Source of the DNA: Ornatilinea apprima
Lineage (GTDB): Bacteria > Chloroflexota > Anaerolineae > Anaerolineales > Anaerolineaceae
DNA: 64,000 nucleotides
NCBI RefSeq assembly: GCF_001306115.1
Contig: NZ_LGCL01000024.1
Coordinates: 62,001 to 126,000, forward strand
Reading direction: 5' to 3'
In this document: one piece after another, positions 51,667 to 59,556 of the stretch
Numbering within the stretch: position 1 is the first letter of the stretch
Layout: every line of letters starts with the position of its first letter
Program-made: the position numbers and the translations under genes
Notes under the pieces: generated by a model
What the model was told of the DNA's origin: nothing
Seen by the model: only the letters and a program-made list of their open reading frames with translations
Databases searched by the model: none

Positions 51667-52722
51667 ATGCGAATGGCCTCAAAATTAAACCAGATCGTCT
51701 TTCAGCGCAAGCCCGAACCCACCGAAAACGCCGCCACCCTGCTGGTGCCGCAGGGCTGGCAAATGCAGGGCGGCATTCTGCGCGCCAACCTCTACGCCGA
51801 GCGAGTTTCCGCGCAGAACATTGAAGCCAAAGTAGACCTCACCGTTCAAAAAGACGCGCAGGGCAGCGTGATGCTGCGCGTGGTGCCAGAGATGAAATAC
51901 TGCGACCCGCGCTTTTTAATGGGCGGCTTCTTCCCGGTGGGCAGCAATTACGGCGGCATGACCGTCTGCCCCCTCATGCCCCCGGCCCAGTTCCTGGCGC
52001 AGATGATGTTCCCCTGGGCGCACCCGCAGGCCGCCAACGCCCAGATGCTGGACGCCCAGCCCTGGGAAGAGTACGCCAATAAATACCGCGCGGAGACGGC
52101 CCAATACGGTCTACCCACCACCTACGACGGCGCGCAGGTTACCTTTGCTTACGAAGAACGGGGCGTGCGCTACAAAGAAAAGGCCTGCGTCATCATCGAA
52201 AACCTGGGGCAGATGGCCATGGGGCAGTGGTCGAACAAATCCACCTATTTTTACCGCGCCCCCTTCGATGAGTTTGAGGACTGGGACCCGGTGCTGTTTC
52301 TCATCTCGCGCTCGTGGCAGTTCAACCCGCAGTGGCTGGCCCAGGAGCGCGCCAGCCAGCAGATGCTGACCGGCTCGTACAACCAGGCCCTGGCCGCCGA
52401 GCGCCAGCGCGGCAAGAAGCTGCTCGAAACCCAACATCACATTCAGAACACGCTCAACGAGATGCTCGATCACCAGCGCGTGACCAACGAAGAGATCCGC
52501 AACGACGCCTACCTGACCATGACCAACCAGGAAGAGTACATCAATCCCTACACCAACCTGGTGGATTACGGCTCCAATCAGTTTAATTACCGCTGGGTGA
52601 CTGAACAAGGCGACGAGTTTTACACCAACAACGAGAGCGACAATCCCAACGACGCTGACGGCGTGCTCAACAAAAATGATTGGAAGCGCACGCAGGTGCG
52701 TCCCCGCCGGCCGCTGGACTGA
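51667..52722 (+). CDS. Uncharacterised 351-aa protein
   Basis: The start is ATG 51667 or 51673, both served by AGGAGG. The protein contains LLVPQGWQMQGGILRANLYA, MMFPWAHPQAANAQ, CVIIENLGQMAMGQWSNKST, then a helical part with ERQRGKKLLETQHHIQNTLN, and a C-terminal region DYGSNQFNYRWVTEQGDEFY. There is no signal peptide or membrane helix. The last part looks like a beta hairpin. I recognise no family; it may act as an extracytoplasmic-like or scaffold protein, but there is no evidence for a function. Confidence 0.65.
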   Translation: MRMASKLNQIVFQRKPEPTENAATLLVPQGWQMQGGILRANLYAERVSAQNIEAKVDLTVQKDAQGSVMLRVVPEMKYCDPRFLMGGFFPVGSNYGGMTVCPLMPPAQFLAQMMFPWAHPQAANAQMLDAQPWEEYANKYRAETAQYGLPTTYDGAQVTFAYEERGVRYKEKACVIIENLGQMAMGQWSNKSTYFYRAPFDEFEDWDPVLFLISRSWQFNPQWLAQERASQQMLTGSYNQALAAERQRGKKLLETQHHIQNTLNEMLDHQRVTNEEIRNDAYLTMTNQEEYINPYTNLVDYGSNQFNYRWVTEQGDEFYTNNESDNPNDADGVLNKNDWKRTQVRPRRPLD

Positions 52723-52889
52723 CCGGACCGCATTGGGCTGGGGAATCAAGAGAAGATCGTCAGCCGCAAAAAACAGAAATGTTAAAACCGCCCTCAATTT
52801 GACCCTGCAAGAATTGCACGGCGAGACTTGTATAGTATGAATGTTGCCGTGCAATGCCTTTGGATGACTACTCTATTTAAGCTTCTTGG

Positions 52890-53213
52890 ATGCCCATGAC
52901 AACTTTGCCAATCAATGAGTGTTTCGAGCCGCCCGACGAACTGGATGGGGCGAAAGTGCTTCTATGGGCATATAACCCCGAAAAGCCATTTTTCATGATG
53001 TTATTTGAAGATGGCTCAAATTACAAACCCATTCATGGTTTTGCCATCTGTCGTTATGGGGGAGAAGAACTATTCTACAAATTCTCTTGCAACAGCGAGT
53101 GGGAAGTAGAAAATGATTCGGATCACGCGAGTATCGAAGAGGCCATCCATGCCGCACACCATCTTTCAAAAGAGCCAATTGTTTGGAACCAGAAGCTGCC
53201 TGCAACCGAATAG
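52890..53213 (+). CDS. 107-aa protein of unknown function
   Basis: The start is ATG 52890 or 52896; no clear ribosome site is visible. The sequence reads as a small alpha/beta soluble protein (KVLLWAYNPEKPFFMMLFED, FAICRYGGEELFYKFSCNSE, HASIEEAIHAAHHL). No family is recognised. Base composition is lower in GC than the neighbours, which may reflect transfer. The gap 53214-53470 after it holds no supportable gene. Confidence 0.55.
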   Translation: MPMTTLPINECFEPPDELDGAKVLLWAYNPEKPFFMMLFEDGSNYKPIHGFAICRYGGEELFYKFSCNSEWEVENDSDHASIEEAIHAAHHLSKEPIVWNQKLPATE

Positions 53214-53429
53214 GAGCGCATGTTTCGGCTGCCAGCGGATCGCCAAAACAGTTGAAATCCCATTGAGTTACGAGAGCAAAGCCAGCGATGTACGCTGTTC
53301 GACACACATGAAAGTTCATGCTCTGACAAGCCGCTAAAAAGGGACGCACTCACACATCGCATATTTTGTGGTTCAGTTGATCCGAACCATTTCCGAAGCC
53401 TGACGCCTGGCATTCTCACCGAAAACCCC

Positions 53430-53435
53430 TATAAT
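53430..53435 (+). promoter_or_regulatory. Putative -10 element (TATAAT)
   Basis: A TATAAT lies 36 bp before ATG 53471. The -35 is not clear. Confidence 0.45.
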
Positions 53436-53470
53436 AAAAACCATACCCCAACGTACTGGAGAATCCATCC

Positions 53471-53986
53471 ATGCCCGAATTTGTAACCCTCTCCTGCCCG
53501 TCTTGCGGCGCGAAGCTGCAAATTGGCAGCCATGTTGACCGGTTTGCCTGCAGCCACTGCGGCAATGAGCACGTCGTCCAGCGCGACGGCGGGATTGTCT
53601 CTCTCGCGCCCGTCATCGAACAGATCAAGCAGGTGCAAAGCGGGGTGGATAAAACTGCCTCCGAGCTGGCCATTGCCCGCCTGAAAGAAGAAATCCAGGA
53701 GATCCGCCGCAGCATGCCCGACACATCCAATGAGGGCTGCCTGGCCAAAGTGGGCATGGGGCTTTCAGGAATAGCCATGTTCGCCTGCATTGGTGGGATT
53801 ATGACCGGTGATGGCAGCACCATCGCGATGGCGGTGGTGGTATCGCTGATCATGTTCGCTGTGGGTGTTTGGCTGGGCCTCAAAGAAGACCAGAACAAGA
53901 ACGCCAGACTTAAACCCTATCGCGAGGCCATCGCCGAAAAAGAAAATGAGATTGAACGCCACAAGAAGTTGGTGAACCTCGATTAG
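53471..53986 (+). CDS. Zinc-ribbon, coiled-coil, two-TM membrane protein
   Basis: This 171-aa protein has an N-terminal zinc ribbon LSCPSCGAKLQI...FACSHCGNEHVV (Cys at about 9, 12, 27, 30), a coiled coil (about 48-80, ELAIARLKEEIQEIRR), two membrane helices (about 92-112 and 116-136) and a C-terminal charged helix (EAIAEKENEIERHKKLV). The cytoplasmic ribbon probably binds nucleic acid or a protein partner. Function is unknown. Confidence 0.8.
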   Translation: MPEFVTLSCPSCGAKLQIGSHVDRFACSHCGNEHVVQRDGGIVSLAPVIEQIKQVQSGVDKTASELAIARLKEEIQEIRRSMPDTSNEGCLAKVGMGLSGIAMFACIGGIMTGDGSTIAMAVVVSLIMFAVGVWLGLKEDQNKNARLKPYREAIAEKENEIERHKKLVNLD

Positions 53987-54040
53987 TCTTTTTTGCTCTG
54001 CGGCCGGCACGCAAATTCCCTGCCCGGCCAGTAGAACGGG

Positions 54041-54046
54041 TATAAT
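54041..54046 (+). promoter_or_regulatory. Putative -10 element (TATAAT)
   Basis: A TATAAT lies 86 bp before ATG 54133, in the gap after the zinc-ribbon gene. The -35 is unclear. Confidence 0.4.
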
Positions 54047-54132
54047 CCACGCAGCAAAAATTTACCTGGCGGGATGCCGCCAGGCAGCCCATTCACCCGC
54101 GCATTCACTCGCGGAAAGGAAGAAACCCCTCC

Positions 54133-54840
54133 ATGAACATGCTGCCCCCATCCGCCGCCGCCCGCCCGCATTGGAACGGCATTTACCGCATTGGTGCGGT
54201 TGCCGCTCTGGCCATGCTGGCCATCATGGCCGCGCAGATCGGCATCTACATCGCCTGGCCGCCGCCCGACAGCGTCTCCGGCTTCTTTGCCCTCTTCCAG
54301 AGCAACTGGCTGCTGGGACTGCTCAGCATGGACCTGCTCTACATTCTCAACAACACCCTGCTGGTGTTGATCTACCTGGCGCTCTACGCCGCGCTCAAAC
54401 CGGCCGGTGATACCGCGGTGCTGATCGCTCTGGTGCTGGGGCTGATTGGCATCACCGCCTATTATGCCTCCAACACCGCCTTCGAGATGCTCTCGCTCAG
54501 CCGCCAGTACGCCGCGGCCGCCAGCGAGACGCAGCGCGTCATCGCCCTGGCAGCCGGTGAGGCCATGCTGGCCACCTATAAAGGCACCGTCTTTGATACC
54601 TACTACATCCTCAACGGCATCTCCCTGCTCATTTTCGCCGCCGTCATGCTGCGCAGCCCGCTCTTCAGCCGCGCCACGGCCATCATCGGCCTGGCAGCCG
54701 GGGTGCTGATGTCGATTCCCTCCACAGCCGGCACGCTGGGGCTGGTCTTTTCGCTGCTCTCGCTGATCCCCTGGGCGGTGTTCTGCATTCTGCTGATCAA
54801 ACCCTTCTTCCAATTGGAAGCAAAAATCGCGGCGCGTTGA
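54133..54840 (+). CDS. DUF4386-like multi-TM membrane protein
   Basis: This 235-aa protein has about six membrane helices. The pattern HWNGIYRIGAVAALAMLAIM, a loop, LLSMDLLYILNNTLLVLIYL, ALVLGLIGITAYYASNTAFE and a YILNGISLLIFAAVMLRS segment fits DUF4386, a family of small integral membrane proteins with unknown function. A bidirectional terminator follows. AAGGAAG precedes ATG 54133; a second ATG lies 6 bp downstream. Confidence 0.8.
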   Translation: MNMLPPSAAARPHWNGIYRIGAVAALAMLAIMAAQIGIYIAWPPPDSVSGFFALFQSNWLLGLLSMDLLYILNNTLLVLIYLALYAALKPAGDTAVLIALVLGLIGITAYYASNTAFEMLSLSRQYAAAASETQRVIALAAGEAMLATYKGTVFDTYYILNGISLLIFAAVMLRSPLFSRATAIIGLAAGVLMSIPSTAGTLGLVFSLLSLIPWAVFCILLIKPFFQLEAKIAAR

Positions 54841-54860
54841 GCGCCAGCGCTGAATCACAA

Positions 54861-54899
54861 AAAACCGCCCTCCCGCATCAACCGGAGGGCGGTTTTTTT
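54861..54899. terminator. Bidirectional intrinsic terminator
   Basis: AAAACCGCCCTCC (54861-54873) pairs with GGAGGGCGGTTTT (54884-54896), with a T-run on the plus side and an A-run giving Ts on the minus side. It serves the convergent DUF4386 and nitroreductase genes. Confidence 0.92.
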
Positions 54900-54918
54900 A
54901 TGTACGCTGCCAGCGGGT

Positions 54919-55545
54919 TTACCACGTTCCCAGGTGAATACGCTCTTCCAAACTGATCTCCACCTGGTTTGCCCTGCGCGCTCCCTCGGCCGGGTAGCCC
55001 AGCGCCAGGTAGCAGGGGATCTCGTAATCGTCCGGCAAGCACACAAATTGCCGCATTGTCTTGCGCTCGGACTCAAAGGGGATGCGCACCACACCAAACA
55101 CACCCTCAGCAGCGGCGGCCAGCAGCATGTTCTCAATGCACAGCCAGATCGAAGCAAAATAATTCAGCGCGGAAAGGTCTTTAGGCTTGAGCAGCGGGGC
55201 CGGCTGGCGGAAGCACGGCAGCATCAGCACCCCGGCGTTGTACAGCATGCTGTACTGTTTGGGGATGGCGTCCACATACATTTCGCGCTGGCTTTCGTCT
55301 GTCAATCCCCAACGGTTGACAATCCCCAGCGCGCCTTTGCCGCCCACCGGTTTAATCACCTGGTCGAGTAGCGCCTTGCGCTGTGCTTGCTCTTGCAGCA
55401 GCACAAAATGCCAGCTTCGCAGGTGATCATTGGTGGGGGCCTGCAGCCCGGCGGCGATGATCTTTTTGACCAGTTCCATGCTCACTTCACGCGGCGCGAA
55501 GTCGCGAATGGTGCGCCGCGCGGCGATGGCTTCATACACATCCAT
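54919..55545 (-). CDS. Nitroreductase-family flavoprotein
   Basis: This protein of about 208 aa starts at ATG 55545 (GGAGGG upstream). MDVYEAIAARRTIRDFAPRE and LVKKIIAAGLQAPTNDHLRS form the FMN-binding N-terminus. ALNYFASIWLCIENMLLAAA and YLALGYPAEGARR are the later family motifs. It is an NAD(P)H- or ferredoxin-dependent FMN reductase. The exact electron acceptor is unknown. Confidence 0.9.
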   Translation of the reverse strand: MDVYEAIAARRTIRDFAPREVSMELVKKIIAAGLQAPTNDHLRSWHFVLLQEQAQRKALLDQVIKPVGGKGALGIVNRWGLTDESQREMYVDAIPKQYSMLYNAGVLMLPCFRQPAPLLKPKDLSALNYFASIWLCIENMLLAAAAEGVFGVVRIPFESERKTMRQFVCLPDDYEIPCYLALGYPAEGARRANQVEISLEERIHLGTW

Positions 55546-55689
55546 ATTACCCTCCATCGAAGTACACAACTTGATTGTAGAACAATTATACTACTATTTA
55601 GAATGCCGTGTCTGATTTCCAGCCTATCTCGCAGCCATTTCCACCGGTGCGGATCCAAGCTGGATGGACAATGACAGCCCGAAAAGGTC

Positions 55690-55695
55690 TATAAT
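55690..55695 (+). promoter_or_regulatory. Putative -10 element within GGTCTATAAT
   Basis: A TATAAT lies 35 bp before GTG 55730. The same ten bases GGTCTATAAT occur upstream of the genes at 18549 and 61694. Confidence 0.55.
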
Positions 55696-55729
55696 CAAAG
55701 CAGGCCCATCCAATAAACAGGAGTCAGCC

Positions 55730-56176
55730 GTGCAAAAGAAAAATACCTTCACCAAAATTCTGGCGGCCGCCGGCTGTGTGCTGATCTGGCTGCCGCTGGC
55801 CGCGCCGGTTATGTTTACCGCCATCCGGCTGGCACAGGGCGGCCCCTTCCGTTTCGATTTTCTGATGCCGGGCGAGCTTTTCCCGGCGGCGCTGGCCGGC
55901 GCGCTGCTGCTCTTGTGGGCGGCGCTTAGGGTGCGCTCGCAAGTGCGAATCATCGCCTGGGGACTGGGCTGCATGGTGGCCCTGCTGGTGGGCAGCCAGG
56001 GGCTGGCCGTCGTCAGCGGGCTGGCCAGCGGGCGCATCGAGGCCAGCGGACCCTGGTTTGTGCTGGTACTGACTCTGTTTGTGGGATTCATCCTGGCGAT
56101 GGTGGTGATTGCCGTGAGCGGCGTCCGCCTGGCGCGCGGCCTGTTCGCGCGGCCTGCCGCGGATGGCGGGTTGTAA
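55730..56176 (+). CDS. Four-TM membrane protein
   Basis: This protein of about 148 aa has a GTG start at 55730, supported by AGGAG and by the TATAAT at 55690 lying inside the longer open frame. It has membrane helices at about 9-31, 46-66, 74-97 and 112-137, with a basic end VRLARGLFARPAADG. No family is recognised. It is followed after 15 bp by the 57-aa gene. Confidence 0.7.
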   Translation: MQKKNTFTKILAAAGCVLIWLPLAAPVMFTAIRLAQGGPFRFDFLMPGELFPAALAGALLLLWAALRVRSQVRIIAWGLGCMVALLVGSQGLAVVSGLASGRIEASGPWFVLVLTLFVGFILAMVVIAVSGVRLARGLFARPAADGGL

Positions 56177-56191
56177 TGAAGGAGTTCGAAC

Positions 56192-56365
56192 ATGAAGTAC
56201 CGGGTGCATCGCTTTGATCTGCGCATGACGGCCGACCAAAGCAAGCTGGAGCAGTTCTTAAATTCACTGCAAGGCGAAATCGCGGCTATCATTCCCAACG
56301 TGGGCCTGGGATTTTTTTGGGCGCACCGTGTCAATTTTTTACTCATCATTGAAAAACTGAGCTAG
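56192..56365 (+). CDS. 57-aa small protein
   Basis: A frame from ATG 56192 to TAG 56363-56365 is preceded by AAGGAG. The product begins MKYRVHRFDLRMTADQSKLE and later reads LNSLQGEIAAIIPNVGLGFF, ending FLLIIEKLS. Strand-helix-strand periodicity and the strong ribosome site support a real protein. Related short proteins with the K.Y.VHRF.L.M..DQ..LE..LN.L.GE...IIPNV pattern are familiar to me from Anaerolineae but have no known function. Confidence 0.75.
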   Translation: MKYRVHRFDLRMTADQSKLEQFLNSLQGEIAAIIPNVGLGFFWAHRVNFLLIIEKLS

Positions 56366-56389
56366 ACCATCCTGTTCTCTTCAATCTAC

Positions 56390-56770
56390 ATGCCAGCTCC
56401 CACCCTCGACGAGTTCTTCAACGGCTTTCCGGCCTCGCGCCCGCTGTTCGACGCGCTGCTCAGCGCGGCAGAAGAGCTGGGTGAGGTGGAACTGACCGTG
56501 CAAAAAAGCCAGATCGTGCTGCGCCGCGCCAGGCCTTTTGCCTGGGTGTGGGTGCCGGGCCGCTACCTGCGCGGCAGAACCGCCCCGCTGGTATTAAGCC
56601 TCAGTTTCCCCGCGCCGGATCCCTCGCCGCGCTGGAAGGAGATCGTTCAGGTGTCGCGCGCGCGCTTCATGCACCACCTGGAGCTGCGCTCCGCAGCCGA
56701 GATCGACGCCGAGGTGCGCGCCTGGCTGCGCCAGGGCTGGCAAGCCGCCGGACGCGATTTGCCAGCGTAG
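56390..56770 (+). CDS. DUF5655-like protein
   Basis: This 126-aa protein contains LDEFFNGFPASRPLFDALLS, VELTVQKSQIVLRRARPFAW, PLVLSLSFPAPDPSPRWKEI and HHLELRSAAEIDAEVRAWL. These match the DUF5655 domain also seen at 41353-41928, here without DUF4287. No strong ribosome site is visible, so it may be translated from the preceding transcript. Function is unknown. Confidence 0.75.
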   Translation: MPAPTLDEFFNGFPASRPLFDALLSAAEELGEVELTVQKSQIVLRRARPFAWVWVPGRYLRGRTAPLVLSLSFPAPDPSPRWKEIVQVSRARFMHHLELRSAAEIDAEVRAWLRQGWQAAGRDLPA

Positions 56771-56865
56771 CCCAGCAAATGTTAGAATAATGATCAAGAA
56801 AATCTAATTTATTTTCAGCGGCGCGGGGAGCGCCGCGGGTGGAAATCCATAAAGGAGGCAATCTC

Positions 56866-57117
56866 ATGGATATTCAGAGTTTATTGATGTTCCTGCTCAT
56901 CGGCCTGGTGGCCGGCTGGCTGGCCGGGAAAATTATGAAAGGCGGCGGTTTTGGCCTGGTGGGCAACATCATTGTCGGCGCTATCGGCGCGCTGCTGGGC
57001 GGCTGGCTGTTTGGCCTGCTGGGCATTTCGGCCGGCGGGCTGATCGGCTCGCTGGTGACCGCGCTGGTCGGGGCGATTGTACTGCTCTACCTGGTGCGCC
57101 TGATCAAAAAGGCCTGA
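56866..57117 (+). CDS. GlsB/YeaQ/YmgE-family small membrane protein
   Basis: This protein of about 83 aa starts at ATG 56866 after AAAGGAGG. It has glycine-rich membrane helices: LLMFLLIGLVAGWLAGKIMK, then GGGFGLVGNIIVGAIGALLG, WLFGLLG and LIGSLVTALVGAIVLLYLV. This is the transglycosylase-associated (YeaQ/GlsB) family linked to envelope stress. It lies between a long GC-rich gap and a hairpin. Confidence 0.92.
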   Translation: MDIQSLLMFLLIGLVAGWLAGKIMKGGGFGLVGNIIVGAIGALLGGWLFGLLGISAGGLIGSLVTALVGAIVLLYLVRLIKKA

Positions 57118-57147
57118 CCGGTTTTCTTTCTCTCTCATAAACTCAAT

Positions 57148-57177
57148 GCGCCCTCCGACATGAAATCCGGAGGGCGC
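57148..57177. terminator. GC-rich hairpin after the GlsB-like gene
   Basis: GCGCCCTCCG (57148-57157) pairs perfectly with CGGAGGGCGC (57168-57177). The T-run is absent; it probably terminates weakly or stabilises the mRNA. Confidence 0.6.
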
Positions 57178-57194
57178 GTAAATATAAGGATGCG

Positions 57195-57449
57195 ATGGAT
57201 CATCTACCTTCCCTACCCAAACGGCCGCGCCACCCCATGCCCGCCTTTGTTGCCCAGGCGCTCGCCGAGCGCGGGCTGCAGGCTGCCTATCAGCAGCGCC
57301 CGCCCTACCAGCAGAACGACTATATCGGCTGGATTCTGCAAGCCAAACGCGAAAAAACCCGCCAGAAGCGCCTGCTGCAAATGCTGGACGAGCTGGAAAA
57401 AGGCGGCGTGTATATGGGCATGCCGCACGCGCCCTCGCAAAAAGGATAA
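57195..57449 (+). CDS. YdeI/OmpD-associated C-terminal-type small protein
   Basis: This 84-aa protein contains MPAFVAQALAERGLQAAYQQ, NDYIGWILQAKREKTRQKRL and LQMLDELEKGGVY. The pattern of LxxxPxxRxDYxxWIxxAKRxETRxxRxxxxLxxLxxG is typical of the YdeI/OmpD-associated family (bacteriocin-protection related). Full-length relatives are about twice as long, so this is a single-domain version. Confidence 0.8.
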   Translation: MDHLPSLPKRPRHPMPAFVAQALAERGLQAAYQQRPPYQQNDYIGWILQAKREKTRQKRLLQMLDELEKGGVYMGMPHAPSQKG

Positions 57450-57462
57450 ACGCCAGGGAAAT

Positions 57463-58065
57463 TTACCCCTCCCCGGAAGCCCCTGGGTGTACAAACTCGC
57501 GGGTAAAGGTTTCCAAAAAAACCTGCTCGCAGCGCTCCGGCGCGATGCCAAAATCGGCGCAGAACGCGTCTGCCAGCAGGGCGTACATCGCCATGGGCAG
57601 GGCGTTGAAGAAGAACAGACGCACCAACCTTTCTTCGCTTACCTGCCCGGGTTGGCTGCCGTTGAGCGCGATCACCGTTTCAAACACGTCTTTCAGCGCC
57701 GCCAGGCTGCGCGCCTCCGCGTTGTCGATGGATTGCAGCACAATCAGACGGATCAGGGCCTGGCGCTGCTGGTAAAAGGCCAGCATGCCCTGCAAATGCG
57801 TGTGGAACTGGGCAGGGTCGTTCAGATCCATGCTCGCCATCCTGGTTTGCAGCTCCGCTTTGATTTCTGCCACCAGCTTTGCCATCATCTCATGCAGCAT
57901 GTTTTGCTTGGTGCTGAAGTGATAGTATAGCATCATCTTCGTCACGCCGGCGCGGCGGGCAATCTCTTCCACGCTGGTTTTTTCGTAGCCGTTGGCCAGA
58001 AATTCCTGTTGGGCGGCGTCCAATATTTTTTGTCTGGTTTTTTCACTGGCTTTATTCGCGGCCAT
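57463..58065 (-). CDS. TetR-family transcriptional regulator
   Basis: This protein of about 200 aa starts at ATG 58065; a longer frame to 58128 would begin almost at the transcription start. The HTH (about 8-54) has KTRQKILDAAQQEFLANGYE, TSVEEIARRAGVTKMMLYYH, FSTKQNML. The C-terminal helical ligand domain follows. It is divergent from the 58215 operon across an AT-rich region and probably represses it until an effector binds. Confidence 0.9.
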   Translation of the reverse strand: MAANKASEKTRQKILDAAQQEFLANGYEKTSVEEIARRAGVTKMMLYYHFSTKQNMLHEMMAKLVAEIKAELQTRMASMDLNDPAQFHTHLQGMLAFYQQRQALIRLIVLQSIDNAEARSLAALKDVFETVIALNGSQPGQVSEERLVRLFFFNALPMAMYALLADAFCADFGIAPERCEQVFLETFTREFVHPGASGEG

Positions 58066-58128
58066 CCGATCTGCTTGCTCCTCTCCTGGTTGATGGTTTC
58101 CAAATTCCCGGCGCAGGTGCCTTGACAT

Positions 58129-58214
58129 TCTCCCTGGAACGGAATATATTATACCATAGTTTTATACTGATAGTAATATAAATTATAACACACGGCAAGA
58201 AAGGAACAAGGCTC
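58129..58214. promoter_or_regulatory. AT-rich divergent operator/promoter of the TetR and 58215 units
   Basis: This 86-bp region is very rich in TATA-type sequence. The minus-strand TATAAT (58153-58148) would start the tetR mRNA around 58140. On the plus strand TATACT (58163-58168) and TTATAAC (58183-58189) are -10 candidates. Dyad-like ATAG/CTAT repeats between 58150 and 58180 could bind TetR. Confidence 0.55.
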
Positions 58215-58661
58215 ATGCCGCTCCGACCCATCGCTGATTTTCTGCGCTATCATGCCCGCTTCTTCACCGGCAAGGTGAAAATCTCCCCGCGCGGCCAGGC
58301 GGCGTTGCCCGGCGCGCCCGCCGGATACCGCCCGTTCTTAACGGTTGCCCGCAAATCCCCCACCGCCAGCCCCGCCGCCGCGCTGCGCGTAACCTTTCGG
58401 GTACATAAGGTAAACTTCTGGCAGCGAACTCTGCTGCCCTATGGCAGCATCCCCTTCTTTGCTGGCGCGCCAGGGTTTATCTCGAAAACCTATCTGGTCA
58501 ACCCCCAGCAGAGCAGCTTCTGCGGCCTGTACCAGTGGGAAAGCGCGCAGGCAGCCCAGACCTACATTGAATCCTACCAGGGGCGCTTCATGCGCCGCAA
58601 CGCCCTTCCCGGCTCGGTGAGTTTCGAAATCCAACCCATCGCGGACAAGGATGAAGCATGA
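58215..58661 (+). CDS. 148-aa protein, ABM/monooxygenase-like fold suggested
   Basis: This protein starts at ATG 58215 after AAGGAAC. LRVTFRVHKVNFWQRTLLPY and GAPGFISKTYLVNPQQSSFC are followed by GLYQWESAQAAQTYIESYQG. The last segment resembles the ferredoxin-like dimeric alpha-beta barrel (ABM, YdhR-type) pattern with a W.S...A..Y motif. It overlaps the flavodoxin/ferredoxin gene by ATGA. It may act on a small aromatic or xenobiotic substrate with that redox partner (inference). Confidence 0.65.
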   Translation: MPLRPIADFLRYHARFFTGKVKISPRGQAALPGAPAGYRPFLTVARKSPTASPAAALRVTFRVHKVNFWQRTLLPYGSIPFFAGAPGFISKTYLVNPQQSSFCGLYQWESAQAAQTYIESYQGRFMRRNALPGSVSFEIQPIADKDEA

Positions 58662-59530
58662 ACATCGTATTGCTGTATCTCTCCCCCAACAAAACCACAC
58701 ACAAAGTTTCCCTGGCTCTCGCCCGGCGGTTGGAGCAAGACGGCCACAGCGTTTCACTGCTGGACGCGGGTAAGCCCGGCCAGCGCAGCCCCATCGAAGT
58801 GGATCCGTGCCTCTTTGAGAACGCCGACGTAATTGGGGTTGGCAGCCCGGTGTTCAACCTGCGCATCCTGCGGCCGCTCAAGCAGTATCTGCGCCAGGCG
58901 CTGCCTCATTTTTCCAAAGATGTCAAAGCATTCATCTACATCACCTACGGCGGAATCACCTCTGGCAAGGCTTTTCTCAACGCGGCCAGCCTGCTGAAGC
59001 AGCACAAGATCCCTGTAGTAGGCGGATTCAAGGTGCGCGCGCCGCATTTCTACAGCAGCGAGTCATACCCTGATGCCGCCGCGCTACAAACCATTGACCA
59101 ATTCTGCGCGCAGGTCAGCGCCAATCTGTTCCGCGCCATGCCCTGGCCGCAGGTGGAACAGGCTTTTGGCTACCAGGGCTGGAAGGTCAGGCTGATTTAC
59201 CCCTTCGCGCAGATCGTCGGAGAGCTGCGCCGCCTGCCCATTCACTTTGACACGCAGCGCTGCCTGCGCTGCCAGCGCTGCATCCGCGAATGCCCCGCCA
59301 ACGCGCTGAAAATGGACGATTATCCCGTGCTGGATAAGCACAAATGCGTGCATTGCTACCACTGCGCCACCATCTGCCCGCAGCAGGCCATCTTGTGCCC
59401 AACCTACAAAGTGGAAGGCATGGCGAAGGTCAATGTGAAACTGCTGGGGCATGAGCAGCCGCAAAACGCCATTTACCTTTTGCCGCCTGCCGGCGCGGTT
59501 GGATCGATCGGGCAGCGCGGCTATAATTAA
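58658..59530 (+). CDS. EFR1-type flavodoxin-ferredoxin fusion
   Basis: This 290-aa protein has an N-terminal flavodoxin-like domain (about 1-165; YLSPNKTTHKVSLALARRLE, GVGSPVFNLRILRPLKQYLR, YGGITSGKAFLNA). Two [4Fe-4S] motifs follow at about 203-250: CLRCQRCIRECPANAL and CVHCYHCATICPQQAI. EFR1 proteins shuttle electrons in anaerobes. It is translationally coupled to the preceding gene and followed by a flavin reductase, making a redox operon controlled by the divergent TetR. Confidence 0.92.
   Translation: MNIVLLYLSPNKTTHKVSLALARRLEQDGHSVSLLDAGKPGQRSPIEVDPCLFENADVIGVGSPVFNLRILRPLKQYLRQALPHFSKDVKAFIYITYGGITSGKAFLNAASLLKQHKIPVVGGFKVRAPHFYSSESYPDAAALQTIDQFCAQVSANLFRAMPWPQVEQAFGYQGWKVRLIYPFAQIVGELRRLPIHFDTQRCLRCQRCIRECPANALKMDDYPVLDKHKCVHCYHCATICPQQAILCPTYKVEGMAKVNVKLLGHEQPQNAIYLLPPAGAVGSIGQRGYN
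59522..59527 (+). promoter_or_regulatory. Putative -10 element (TATAAT)
   Basis: A TATAAT lies 29 bp before ATG 59557, overlapping the end of the EFR1 gene. This would allow separate expression of the flavin reductase. Confidence 0.45.
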
Positions 59531-59556
59531 GGTAGACGAACAGGAGGCCGGCAGGG

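Noticed and set aside
53214..53470. Possible small gene in the gap after the 107-aa protein
   Set aside because: Open frames there overlap the preceding gene in another frame and lack ribosome sites.
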